From Stramonita haemastoma (lineage: Eukaryota; Mollusca; Gastropoda; Neogastropoda; Muricidae): a DNA stretch of 62,500 nt. Positions 56,926-62,500 of this stretch are shown here, in pieces. Both the position numbers and the translations under genes were made by a program. The stretch is taken from contig CM060323.1 in assembly GCA_030674155.1 (NCBI GenBank), forward strand, positions 41,293,485 to 41,355,984. Reading direction: 5' to 3'. A model generated the notes under the pieces. It saw nothing but the letters and a program-made list of their open reading frames with translations, ran no database searches and was not told the origin of the DNA. Within the stretch, counting starts at the first letter, position 1. Each line of letters opens with the position of its first letter.

Positions 56926-58608
56926 ACACACACACACAAACGCACACATATACACTCTTTCTCTCTCTCTCTCCCTCTCTCTCTGGGCTGTGATTCATGA
57001 ATATAATCACAAAAAGCATCAATTAAATTAATACCAGTACCATATGAAAACAACAAGCAGAACAGCTGAGTTAAGGAAAAACAAAGTGATGCATGGCCAA
57101 CTACTTACATCAGTGAAAATTTTCTGCAAGACACTGGGCATATCAAAGCAGAAATATGACCCAAATGTCAGCATGCAGTTGAAGAACAGCACGATAAAGC
57201 GATACCCACCTGGAAAAAAGGTATAAATTAAGCATTATACTAGAGTTGATATGGCTTTACTTACATAGTCATGTACGAGCGAAAAGTATGGGAACATAAA
57301 CTTAAAAATAATGGATTGGCATGGTTTAAAAAAAAAAAAAAATCTTGAAATATTTATTATAACAATCCATTATCTTAGTATCTTATTCATTTTTGCTTCT
57401 TTTTTACACATGTACAGTCTCAATCATGTCAATGAAAAATAATCTGTTATCTGTATCTGACGCTGTTCTAATGTAAAGAATATTTTAACTATACTGTCCC
57501 TAACTTTTTGTTGCGATTTAACTTCTAGAAATGACACACACCCCCACCCCCAAATTTGCCTTTTTTCTTGACTTCATACATTAGGAATTGTAACTGACAT
57601 GACCTTGACCTTTCAGATAAAATGAAACATAAAAGCCCCTATAGTATAGAGCAAAATGTGGTAAGATGCAGTACGTTCATTTGCTAAATAAAAAATCTCC
57701 ACTGGAACATGACATAACTTTTATGATCACAGCAACATTAAAAAGAAGCCGAATCACAAAAATAAGCCAACAGAAAGGAGGCTGTAAGGTTTTCCAAAGT
57801 AATAAAAATATTTATAACTGAAAACTTAATAATACTGTATAAAAATAATTGGGGAAATTATTGATTACCTAACAAAATATTGAGTTTCACAATCTTTACT
57901 TAATTACTATAATGATATTTAAACATTAAATCTTACAAGTTATGACCATAACAAATGCAGTTTGTTTTTAAGAAACAGACTATAAAACCATTTTCTTGCT
58001 GAAAATAAATCATTAAATCATAATGATAATGCCAATCCTTTGTTACGTCCACAGCCATATGTATTTTTTTCGTTATTTCAAACCCCCCCCCCCCCCCCCC
58101 CCCCCCCCCAACGCCCTGATTGTTACTTACAGTGCTTAGTAACTTTGTAAGTCAAGATCAGAAGATGAAGCAAAAGAAGTAAAAAATTTACTGCCTGTTC
58201 TATAATATACATGTGTATTGTTATAATCTAAGGCTAATGATCTGGGTAACCATGTGTGCGATGCTGGATGAAACATCAACGATCCTGATCTGCAGGGGAC
58301 AATTCAGTAAATCAAATCAATAAGATAACGCAATTCAAAGTTTCTGGTGCTTCTATGACTAATTTCACTTAAGTTTCTAAATACTTATTCTAGGATTATA
58401 GCAGAACAGTGGAACTTTCAGTAAGTGAATCGGTGATTTTGCGAGTCGTCTGCTCGAGCAGTTAAGATCAGCCATATGACTGTTTGATTTTAATCTGAAT
58501 TTTATGACCCCGATTACACTACAGGAAATGATCGCGATCCTTTATCGTGAGGACACACAAATAAATTATATAAAATTACTTACAACTTCGAGGATCTGCA
58601 CACGCCAT
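44358..58608 (-). CDS. MFSD1: MFSD1-type major facilitator superfamily transporter, 13 coding exons, 508 aa
   Basis: In transcript order: 58608-58584, 57209-57109, 56074-55914, 54623-54568, 53790-53647, 51844-51686, 51136-51021, 50395-50295, 48876-48756, 47807-47670, 45920-45781, 45138-45021, 44504-44358. All junctions are GT-AG, the phases agree, and the total is 1527 nt. Diagnostic stretches are [14 protein letters not shown] (TM1), [10 protein letters not shown] (MFS motif A, 105-114), [51 protein letters not shown] (second motif A) and MWPTIPLVV. All align by eye with vertebrate MFSD1, a lysosomal dipeptide carrier that works with GLMP. Human MFSD1 is about 465 aa; the extra length is mainly a luminal loop between TM1 and TM2 with five N-x-S/T sites. 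The C-tail carries ETDPLL (495-500), a lysosomal dileucine-type signal. An in-frame TAG lies 9 nt upstream of the ATG. The gene could be an invertebrate paralogue rather than the strict orthologue. Confidence 0.93.
44611..45005. repeat. back-to-back (GT)n and (CA)n in MFSD1 intron 12
   Basis: (GT)n 44611-44694 is followed by (CA)n 44697-44828 and further CA runs at 44876-45005. The first two blocks are self-complementary. Confidence 0.97.
45021..45138 (-). CDS. MFSD1: MFSD1 coding exon 12 (TM12)
   Basis: Residues 421-460: [20 protein letters not shown] then [15 protein letters not shown], the last membrane helix with a basic stop-transfer flank. The acceptor GTATTTGCAG lies beside a long (TG)n on the sense strand. 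The donor is GTAGGT. Confidence 0.92.
45140..45240. repeat. (CA)n adjoining the MFSD1 exon 12 acceptor
   Basis: CA repeats start at the acceptor GTATTTGCAG (minus sense), giving UG repeats just upstream of exon 12. Confidence 0.95.
45462..45757 (+). mobile_element. SINE family C, tRNA-like A box plus 5S rRNA-like head (copy 1)
   Basis: The head ATAGCTCAGTGGTCAGAGCG contains an A box (TAGCTCAGTGG, 45472-45482). At 45508-45552 AAGTTAAGCAGCATCGAGC, TGGTTA and ACTTGGATGGGTGACCG correspond to the box A, intermediate element and box C of 5S rRNA genes. The body includes GGGTCAGGGAAGGTAAAGCA and the tail CCTTTACC units. No ORF. Confidence 0.88.
45781..45920 (-). CDS. MFSD1: MFSD1 coding exon 11 (TM10-TM11)
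   Basis: Residues 375-421: [20 protein letters not shown] then [20 protein letters not shown]. It matches the WPMVAFVVPE...GTAYG segment of vertebrate MFSD1. The acceptor TGTGTGCAG is followed upstream by a four-unit tandem repeat. Confidence 0.94.
45921..46187. repeat. 68-bp tandem repeat at the MFSD1 exon 11 acceptor
   Basis: Four units with core CACACACCATTCAGTCATC and GAACAGTGTATTATCCATTA. The first begins at the exon boundary. Unit junctions recreate GTGTGTGCAG or GTGTGTGGAG in the gene's sense. Confidence 0.95.
46188..46492 (+). mobile_element. SINE family C, copy 2
   Basis: Head GGGATAGCTCAGTGGTCTGA, 5S-like AAGTTAAGCAGCGTTGAGC and TTGGATGGGTGACCG. It begins exactly where the 68-bp array ends. 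Confidence 0.88.
46512..46632. repeat. head-to-head pair of family D repeats
   Basis: GCTAGAGCTCTGAGGTTCAC (46529) and TGATGAACCTTGGAACTCTA (46602) form inverted arms around about 50 bp. A poly-C run follows at 46643. Confidence 0.8.
46884..47045. repeat. about 60-bp tandem repeat in MFSD1 intron 10
   Basis: Three units with core CAGTTTCAATTTCTTCA and GCAGTCAAGTCATACCTATG. Confidence 0.88.
47135..47463 (+). mobile_element. tRNA-derived SINE, family A
   Basis: GGGATAGCCTAGTGGTCATA, GGGTTAGATTCCCG, GGAGTTAACATCAGTGCCGA, CCTTCGGATGAGACTTTAAA, TTATTCCATTATCCTCGA. Confidence 0.93.
47517..47618 (-). mobile_element. family A SINE tail fragment, reverse
   Basis: TTTATATCGAGGATAATGGA to CCCCGTGTGTATGCAG; only the 3' third remains. 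Confidence 0.85.
47670..47807 (-). CDS. MFSD1: MFSD1 coding exon 10 (TM9-TM10)
   Basis: Residues 329-374: [20 protein letters not shown] then [13 protein letters not shown]. 138 nt, phase 0 on both sides. Splice sites CCAACAG and GTGAGT. Confidence 0.94.
48073..48418 (+). mobile_element. tRNA-derived SINE, family A
   Basis: GGAATAGCCTATTGGTCAGA head, GGAGTTAACATCAGTGCTGA, CTTTCGGATGAGACTATAAA, TTATTCCATTATCCTAAA tail; followed by short AATAC repeats. Confidence 0.92.
48756..48876 (-). CDS. MFSD1: MFSD1 coding exon 9 (TM8)
   Basis: Residues 288-328: [20 protein letters not shown] then [21 protein letters not shown]. The acceptor GTTTCAG|TGAATTC is the source of about 17 repeat copies next to it. 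The donor GTCAGT is non-optimal but keeps the frame with exon 10, completing the second motif A (GGMIDILGKR). Confidence 0.93.
48877..49552. repeat. 33-37 bp minisatellite at the MFSD1 exon 9 acceptor
   Basis: About 17 units with core CCTGAACTCACTGAAACACA. In the sense of the gene each unit reads GTGTTTCAG|TGAGTTCAGG, copying the true acceptor GTGTTTCAG|TGAATTCATC. A pure CA expansion interrupts the array at 49374-49435. Confidence 0.97.
49554..49608 (+). mobile_element. family A SINE head fragment
   Basis: GGGGTAGCCTGGTGGTCAGA then GTGATGCGCTTGTGATC; cut by the CA run at 49609. Confidence 0.75.
49609..49736. repeat. (CA)n microsatellite in MFSD1 intron 8
   Basis: About 125 bp of CA with AACA interruptions. 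Confidence 0.97.
49774..50130 (+). mobile_element. tRNA-derived SINE, family A (reference-quality copy)
   Basis: Head GGATAGCCTAGTGGTTAGAA with a CAAATTCAATTTCCGG B-box remnant, GGAGATAACATCAGTGCCAA, core CTTTCGGATGAGACTGTAAA and CCGAGGCCCCATGTGCG, TTAAATCCTGTTCCGCTTTT, tail TTATTCCATTATCCTCAA and (AAAT)n. The tail ends flush with the exon 8 duplication. Confidence 0.93.
50131..50187 (-). pseudogene. partial duplicate of MFSD1 exon 8 with its donor
   Basis: The 57 bases match 50282-50338 with about three substitutions, so the end of exon 8 ([13 protein letters not shown]) and its GTACGT donor recur 151 bp downstream in the intron. It lacks an acceptor and the 5' half of the exon. Confidence 0.92.
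50203..50273. repeat. (CA)n microsatellite
   Basis: CA run between exon 8 and its partial duplicate. Confidence 0.97.
50295..50395 (-). CDS. MFSD1: MFSD1 coding exon 8 (TM7)
   Basis: Residues 255-288: [20 protein letters not shown] then [13 protein letters not shown]. This equals the V-x-DF-L-WL...YY-VFPF segment of MFSD1. The donor is GTACGT in phase 2. The 3' half of this exon with its donor is duplicated at 50131-50187. Confidence 0.93.
50396..50892. repeat. 43-48 bp minisatellite at the MFSD1 exon 8 acceptor
   Basis: About eleven units with core CAGTTCTGCACAACAA and ACAAACATTCACACAA. In gene sense each gives TTGTTGTGCAG|AACTG; the true site is TTGTTGTGCAG|AAAGTG. Confidence 0.97.
51021..51136 (-). 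CDS. MFSD1: MFSD1 coding exon 7 (TM6 and start of central loop)
   Basis: Residues 216-254: [20 protein letters not shown] followed by the charged cytosolic linker [16 protein letters not shown]. The acceptor TTGCAG|GGGC is the seed of the 45-bp tandem repeat immediately upstream. Confidence 0.92.
51137..51375. repeat. 45-bp minisatellite at the MFSD1 exon 7 acceptor
   Basis: Five units with core CCCCTGCAACCCAACACTAC and AAGCTTGACAATGTCACAGC. In gene sense each gives GGTTGCAG|GGGCAAAT (or GTTACAG); the true site is GGTTGCAG|GGGCCTTT. Confidence 0.97.
51376..51670. repeat. (ACAAT)n-like A/C/T-rich tract
   Basis: Imperfect AATACAATAC repeats in MFSD1 intron 6; no exon. Confidence 0.75.
51686..51844 (-). 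CDS. MFSD1: MFSD1 coding exon 6 (TM4-TM5)
   Basis: Residues 163-216: [20 protein letters not shown], then [16 protein letters not shown]. The V-x-Q-N...WFK-KEL motif is among the best conserved in MFSD1. The donor is GTGAGT in phase 1. Confidence 0.94.
51872..52238 (-). mobile_element. SINE family C, copy 3, with a nested short insertion
   Basis: Reverse copy, head at about 52235. An A-rich 56-bp segment (51942-51997) is flanked by ACCTCAGCTTCT on both sides (51930 and 51998), a 12-bp target-duplication-like repeat. Confidence 0.88.
52290..52420 (-). repeat. family E short dispersed repeat
   Basis: GGGCCTGACTTGTCAGGAGC and GACAGACAGCAGTAGTTTGC on + are the complement of the copies near 2.8 and 9.8 kb. 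Confidence 0.7.
52500..52685 (-). mobile_element. SINE family C, copy 4, head lost
   Basis: Tail and body only (GGTAAAGGTGCCCCATAACC to TGGGGGACTGTACTG), fused at about 52685 to a headless family A element. Confidence 0.85.
52686..52885 (+). mobile_element. SINE family A, head lost, fused to copy 4 of family C
   Basis: Starts inside the core (GCCCATGTGCGAACGCACGC) and runs to TTATTCCATTATCCTTGA. Confidence 0.88.
52917..52976 (+). mobile_element. 3' terminus of an RTE-like LINE leading into (GATA)n
   Basis: GAGAAAACTGGTTTTCAAGT and TTCAGGGG match the 3' end of the minus-strand LINE at 17885-17935, including the position directly before a GATA array. Confidence 0.7.
52977..53605. repeat. compound tetranucleotide array (GATA/GGAT/GGTA/GGCA/GACA)n
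   Basis: About 630 bp of linked tetranucleotide blocks in MFSD1 intron 5. The long open frame across it is a repeat artefact. Confidence 0.98.
53647..53790 (-). CDS. MFSD1: MFSD1 coding exon 5 (TM3-TM4)
   Basis: Residues 115-163: hydrophobic [15 protein letters not shown], then [19 protein letters not shown], which corresponds to the GRFVFGIGGESL region of vertebrate MFSD1. The acceptor CACAG|TGGGAGTG and the first exon bases are copied in the adjacent repeat (53791-54056). Confidence 0.92.
53791..54056. repeat. 39-bp minisatellite at the MFSD1 exon 5 acceptor
   Basis: Six units beyond the exon with core GGAACACTCCCATTGTGAAC. Gene-sense units copy TGTTCACA[A/G]TGGGAGTG, that is, the acceptor plus 14 bases of exon 5. 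Confidence 0.96.
54568..54623 (-). CDS. MFSD1: MFSD1 coding exon 4 (MFS motif A)
   Basis: Residues 96-115 with [12 protein letters not shown], the G-x-x-x-D-x-x-G-x-R loop that gates MFS carriers between TM2 and TM3. The acceptor is TTTCTCTACAG; the donor GTTTGT is weak but is the only one that keeps phase with exon 5. Confidence 0.88.
54925..55110. repeat. (CCAG/CCAA)n tetranucleotide array
   Basis: CCAGCCAGCCAACCAG-type repeats over about 185 bp in MFSD1 intron 3. Confidence 0.97.
55606..55680. repeat. (CA)n tract
   Basis: Imperfect CA repeats in MFSD1 intron 3. Confidence 0.95.
55914..56074 (-). CDS. MFSD1: MFSD1 coding exon 3 (glycosylated luminal loop)
   Basis: Residues 43-96. Sequons lie at N45, N50, N64, N69 and N74, with Cys46, 72, 75 and 78, before [15 protein letters not shown] re-enters the conserved TM2. 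The loop is about 35 residues longer than I expect for vertebrate MFSD1. The donor is GTAGGT in phase 2; reading on would give TAG, which fixes the boundary. Confidence 0.9.
56174..56260 (-). mobile_element. SINE family C, copy 5 (tail fragment)
   Basis: GGTAAAGGTGTCCCATAACC to CTAGGGGCCAGCATGTTG only. Confidence 0.85.
56853..56980. repeat. (CA)n then (TC)n microsatellite
   Basis: CA run of about 75 bp and a short TC run in MFSD1 intron 2; the rest of introns 1-2 (56261-58583) is AT-rich with a poly-C run at 58083-58109. Confidence 0.96.
57109..57209 (-). CDS. MFSD1: MFSD1 coding exon 2 (TM1)
   Basis: Residues 9-42: [20 protein letters not shown] then [20 protein letters not shown] is the TM1 signature of MFSD1 proteins. 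The acceptor is TTTTTTCCAG and the donor GTAAGT. Confidence 0.93.
58584..58608 (-). CDS. MFSD1: MFSD1 coding exon 1
   Basis: Starts MACADPRS with context AAAATGG (purine at -3, G at +4). An in-frame TAG sits three codons upstream, so no N-terminal extension is possible within this exon. The donor is GTAAGT in phase 1. The cytosolic N-terminus is very short and lacks the dileucine motif known in the vertebrate N-terminus. Confidence 0.8.
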
Positions 58609-58622
58609 TTTGAACAACTAGG

Positions 58623-58631
58623 TCACATGAC
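58623..58631 (-). promoter_or_regulatory. MiT/TFE-type E-box (CLEAR-like), 15 bp upstream of the MFSD1 ATG
   Basis: The bases read TCACATGAC on + and GTCATGTGA on -. TCATGTGA is the M-box bound by MITF/TFE3/TFEB and a variant of the CLEAR motif that controls lysosomal genes in animals. Its place next to the start of a predicted lysosomal carrier supports function, but the motif is short and could occur by chance. Confidence 0.45.
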
Positions 58632-58697
58632 AGTCACGAGAAAATGAAAATGCTGAAGTGGGAGAGGCGAAACAAAAGTATCTTTTTACCATTAAAT

Positions 58698-58803
<106 letters not shown>

Positions 58804-58919
58804 GATTATATGGCCAATGCATCTTAATTTTTTTATTTTTTAATTTACATTATGACATAAAAAGAGGTGGGTACACGTGGGTGTTTTTCTCGGCCTTTTA
58901 CTATTCTCAAAACAAAGTG

Positions 58920-58944
58920 GGGTGTGTGTGTGTGTGTGTGTGTG

Positions 58945-58993
<49 letters not shown>
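58920..58993. repeat. (GT)n microsatellite
   Basis: About 74 bp of GT followed by CTTGTCTTGT repeats. Confidence 0.98.
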
Positions 58994-58995
<2 letters not shown>

Positions 58996-59220
58996 TGCCT
59001 TGTCTTGTCTTGTCTTGTCTTTCTTGTCTTGCCTTCTCTACTTGGGGTGGGGGTGGGGGTGGTACTCCAGCTGACAGTGACAATGACACAGATAGTGATA
59101 AGTGACTGAAGGGGCCACAGTGGGCCTAACTAAACTTGATGATAACTATAACATACAATGATATTTAGTTCAATCAGATCAATGAGTCAAGTTCCTGCTT
59201 GTCACATAAGAAACAGACAC

Positions 59221-59223
<3 letters not shown>

Positions 59224-59312
<89 letters not shown>
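59224..59312. repeat. (CA)n microsatellite
   Basis: About 88 bp of CA. The 59313-59740 interval holds no recognisable gene. Confidence 0.98.
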
Positions 59313-59318
<6 letters not shown>

Positions 59319-59741
59319 AGTATGCTTAAATCGTAGTGTGACAAAGGTTTGTTTGATTCTGCCTTCAGTTTGAGATGAAGATAATGTCAAATCTTCGAAC
59401 ACTGCATTTGGCATCATTTCTACTGTCTACAAACATGTTTGAATTAACTCTGCTGTAAAAAGGGCGTCCTGTTGCCTACCAAGAATGAAATAATATGTGA
59501 AACTGACCATGGCATGCTTGCAAGTTACATGTACGTAGGTAACACAAAGGGTACATCAATGCTACATAGTGACTGTGTTTTCGTGAGGAACACAGAAAAC
59601 AGTTTGCAAGGTTGGAATGGGTGGGTGATTCGTCCTTCTATTAGTGATGACGTGAAAGAGGTCAGGGCAAATGTGCACATCTTTATAGGAATGTGCCATG
59701 ATTGCAGCTGAATGACATGTTGATCTTCTTGGTGATGCTGC

Positions 59742-60050
59742 TAAAGGGTAAAGGTAAGGTAAAGGTGACCCATAACCTGTGTGGTCGTAGGGGAGCGAGG
59801 CGTCAGAGACCTCAGCTTCTCTAGGGGCCAGCATGTTGAGGGCGACGCCCATCTCCTCTCCCTCGCTGCTTTACCTTCCCTGACCCTAAAGAGGGCAGGC
59901 ACCCACTGACAGCTGGGTGAACTAGGGGAACTGTACTGTGGCCAAGGTGCGCAAACGGTCATCCATCCAATTGACAACCACGCTCGACGCTGCTTAACCT
60001 TAGCTGGAGGAAAGCCACCGCTCTGACCACTGGCTATTCCGTCCCCTATG
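59742..60050 (-). mobile_element. SINE family C, copy 6
   Basis: Complete reverse copy with tail GGTAAAGGTAAGGTAAAGGT at the left; the 5S-like part (complement of GACGCTGCTTAACCT and CGGTCATCCATCCAA) is somewhat diverged. Confidence 0.88.
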
Positions 60051-60065
60051 CTGCTATATATCCTT

Positions 60066-60080
60066 GATTTATTATTATTG

Positions 60081-60154
<74 letters not shown>

Positions 60155-60156
60155 TA
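60066..60156. repeat. (TTA)n microsatellite
   Basis: About 85 bp trinucleotide run adjoining family C copy 6. Confidence 0.98.
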
Positions 60157-60619
60157 TTATGCATGTCTTGTTTGAGAGAAGAATCAATGCCATGGTATGG
60201 AATTCACGTCATATTACTGTTAGTCCTTCTATGTAGAAAACTGATATTGGGTCTTCATGTTTTTGTATAGATTTGTGGTCTTAAGGGTGCCTGGACCACA
60301 ACCTTTTGTCATTGTCATTGAACCTGTAAGCCATTGTTGGTGACAGACTAAAACTTAAATGTATGCAGTACCATTATCTGAGTTAGTGAGAACTTGTGGA
60401 ATTGTCCCCATCTCCTAAAGAATTGAGAAGGAGGCTTACACTAGCCCATCTGCAAAGTTCTAGTAACTTCATTTTGGAAGTCTATTTCATAAGGAGGGAA
60501 AAAGATGGGACCCGCCAGCAACTCATAACACAGCCTAGTTTTAAGCTTTGTACACCACTGAAATTCCTTCTCATCATACACAGACTTTGTGTACTGTTTT
60601 AGAAATAGCCCTCCATCGT

Positions 60620-60990
60620 TTTCTCTAGGTCTATGGTCAAAGTCCCTGAGAACTCAAGGCGATGCCATGAAGATGAGATGCATGCTAGGCTACCGCGAAC
60701 TTCTCGGCATCTCCGACATAGATCGTAAAATATTAGGCCTCATGGAGACATACCTCTTGGCTTTGGTGAAGCGACACAAAAAAAGTGAAGTGGTACCATG
60801 ACACGTCTCAGGCCAGAATCAACACTGTTTGTTGAAACAGTCATGGGAGGCACAGTAGAAGACAGAAGAACGAGAGGAAGACACAGGAGGAGATGGGAGG
60901 AGGACAACATCTCAGACTGGATAGGCCTGAAGCTGAGTGAAGGAAGCACTGCAAAAGGCGGAAGGTGAAGGAAGGTGGAGAGAGGTGGTT
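60620..60990 (+). pseudogene. C-terminal fragment of an RTE-like LINE reverse transcriptase
   Basis: MKMRCMLGYRELLGISDIDR, LALVKRHKK and, after a frameshift, RRWEDNISDWIGLKLSE. These are the conserved C-terminal blocks (MEMRCYR..., RRWEDNI-EW-G) of LINE polyproteins like that at 17885-18975. Stops are present. Confidence 0.8.
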
Positions 60991-61554
60991 ATAACAGGCA
61001 TAATCATTATTTTTGTTCATGTTGAGATATTTCAAGTTTTTAACGTGTGGATAAGAAGTTACGCGCACACAGGACCTCCGTTTATAGTCTCTCTCTGATT
61101 TCCAGAGATAAAATGCTGATATTACACAATCAACATATTAACTGAAATGTACATTACGCTTTATTGAAGTTTTTTTTTTTTCTGAAGTGTTGGGAGTGGG
61201 GGGGGGGGGGGGGTTGAGGTTCAATGACAGCCTTTAGATTGAAAATATTGTCAACAGTTTGGAAAGTCCGCATTGCCCATCATAATATTACAAGGAGTTG
61301 GATCTCTCACCACCCCCACTCCTCTAGAAATATAATCTGTGATATATAATCTCGGTAAATTAGTGCTTTAGCTGAAAATATACTCCATCAGGAATGATAT
61401 GCAGCTGTAGTTGTTTAGTGAGATACCATCAGCAAATATTTTGTTCAAATAAAGTTCAATTGATGAATGAGTACACGGTATATTGTTTGCAGCACTTCTA
61501 AAGGAAATAATAGCCTGTATTGTATTTAGACCCCTGCCACTTTTCTATAATATT
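60991..61554. other. unannotated stretch
   Basis: A poly-G run at 61198-61214; nothing recognised. Confidence 0.5.
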
Positions 61555-61840
61555 ATTTGGTTTTATCGGCTTACTTATACAAAAAGTTCCCCATTCTTCA
61601 TAGCATTTTCTTCTCTATAGGAGTTGCCTATGTGAATCTTCATTTCACTTCAGTTTATCGAAAAAACGTAATCATCGGTTTGGGGTTTAATTCGTTTAAC
61701 TCTTATCCTCGGTCTGTCTGTCACATCACATGCTATAACACGTCTATCATATTTTGTATGCTATTTGTATTCCCCTTGTAAGGGTGCATGGCCTTTGTGA
61801 ATAAACGTTTCATTTCATTTCATTTCATTTCATATCTCTC
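61555..61840 (+). mobile_element. non-LTR element 3' end with (ATTTC)n tail
   Basis: CCCCTTGTAAGGGTGCATGG and CCTTTGTGAATAAACG, followed by TTTCA pentamers (61808-61834), the AATAAA-plus-short-repeat layout of LINE tails. No coding part remains. Confidence 0.55.
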
Positions 61841-62500
61841 TCTCTCTGTCTCTCTCTCTGTGCGTGATTGCTCAGTCACATGATACTGCAGAATTTTTAC
61901 AGATGACTGGTAAAAAGACAATGGATCTCGTCAGCTGAGCGCCATGTAATTAGGTTTGGAGGTCAAAGCCTTGATGTCAGTGATATCGGTGAACAAGCGA
62001 TAAACCGCAAAGTAACTAGAATTTCTCTTGACTGCTGTCGACTTCATACGCTGACTGAAACCGTATTCATTTTGCAATAGTTATTTTATAATTAATTTAA
62101 CTAAAGTCATGTTTTGTTTGGTTTGCTTTGTTATTGTTGATGTTGCTGTTTTTGCCTAGATTGGAAACCCTGAAACAGTTTGTTGCAGTGAAGTTTCCGC
62201 GAAAACAAGATTATGGAGAGTGAGTCTCGCCAACCTTGAATGACCCCGGAAGACTGTATATCTACTGCAGCTGACAGATATGTGACACTCCACCTACCAC
62301 GTAATGAGTCGCATTGCACCAGAGGTCTGTTTTTAGTTATTGACATTTATTAATTGGCAATCAAAATTAAAGGCTAAAGCTATGTAATATAGAAAAACAG
62401 ATTGAAAAATGGGACAATTCTATGAAAAGTTATTACAAGTTGAAATGATAGACTGCAGAAAGTGACGTCATGAGAAATTGACAAGTTTCGCACCATAAAA
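61841..62500. other. right-edge stretch, no gene seen
   Basis: Unique-looking sequence without a recognisable exon or repeat after a short TCTC run. Confidence 0.45.

Overview
This is a eukaryotic, repeat-rich animal genomic window of about 40% GC by eye. Its two real genes are split by GT-AG introns, and it holds tRNA-headed SINEs, non-LTR retrotransposon remnants and very abundant micro- and minisatellites. The gene sequences and the SINE types suggest a lophotrochozoan, most likely a gastropod mollusc. That placement is inference; the sequence alone does not fix the species.

Layout. 1-19.6 kb is gene-poor: the 3' end of a retroelement-like ORF at the left edge, three large minisatellite fields (3.86-4.66, 6.25-7.75 and 11.1-11.9 kb), many (TC)n/(CA)n/(TGTC)n tracts, and two decayed non-LTR retrotransposons (15.5-17.3 kb on +, 17.9-19.0 kb on -). 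20.0-31.6 kb (+) is a complete nine-exon STAR-family RNA-binding protein gene (KHDRBS/Sam68/SLM-like, 357 aa), followed by about 5 kb of AT-rich probable 3' UTR with a possible terminal UTR exon at 36.47 kb. 37-44 kb is intergenic or 3'-UTR-like sequence with SINEs. 44.36-58.61 kb (-) is a complete thirteen-exon MFSD1-type major-facilitator transporter gene (508 aa). 58.6-62.5 kb is its upstream flank with SINE and LINE debris. The two genes are convergent.

Functions. The first gene should encode a nuclear regulator of splicing (QUA1-KH-QUA2, RGG/proline-rich middle, tyrosine-rich tail, basic PY-type C-terminus). The second should encode a lysosomal solute carrier. It carries a C-terminal acidic dileucine motif and an expanded luminal loop with five N-glycosylation sequons, and an MiT/TFE (CLEAR-like) E-box lies 15 bp upstream of its start codon. 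I see no operon-like relationship between them.

Most unusual observation. At least five MFSD1 introns, and more weakly one KHDRBS intron, carry a minisatellite that starts at the 3' splice site and whose unit is a copy of the exon's own acceptor region. Ladders of decoy acceptors therefore sit immediately upstream of the true exons. A second notable item is a SINE family whose head joins a tRNA-like A box to a 5S rRNA-like internal promoter region (six copies, all between 45 and 60 kb). Two other SINE families have different heads and tails but share a central core.
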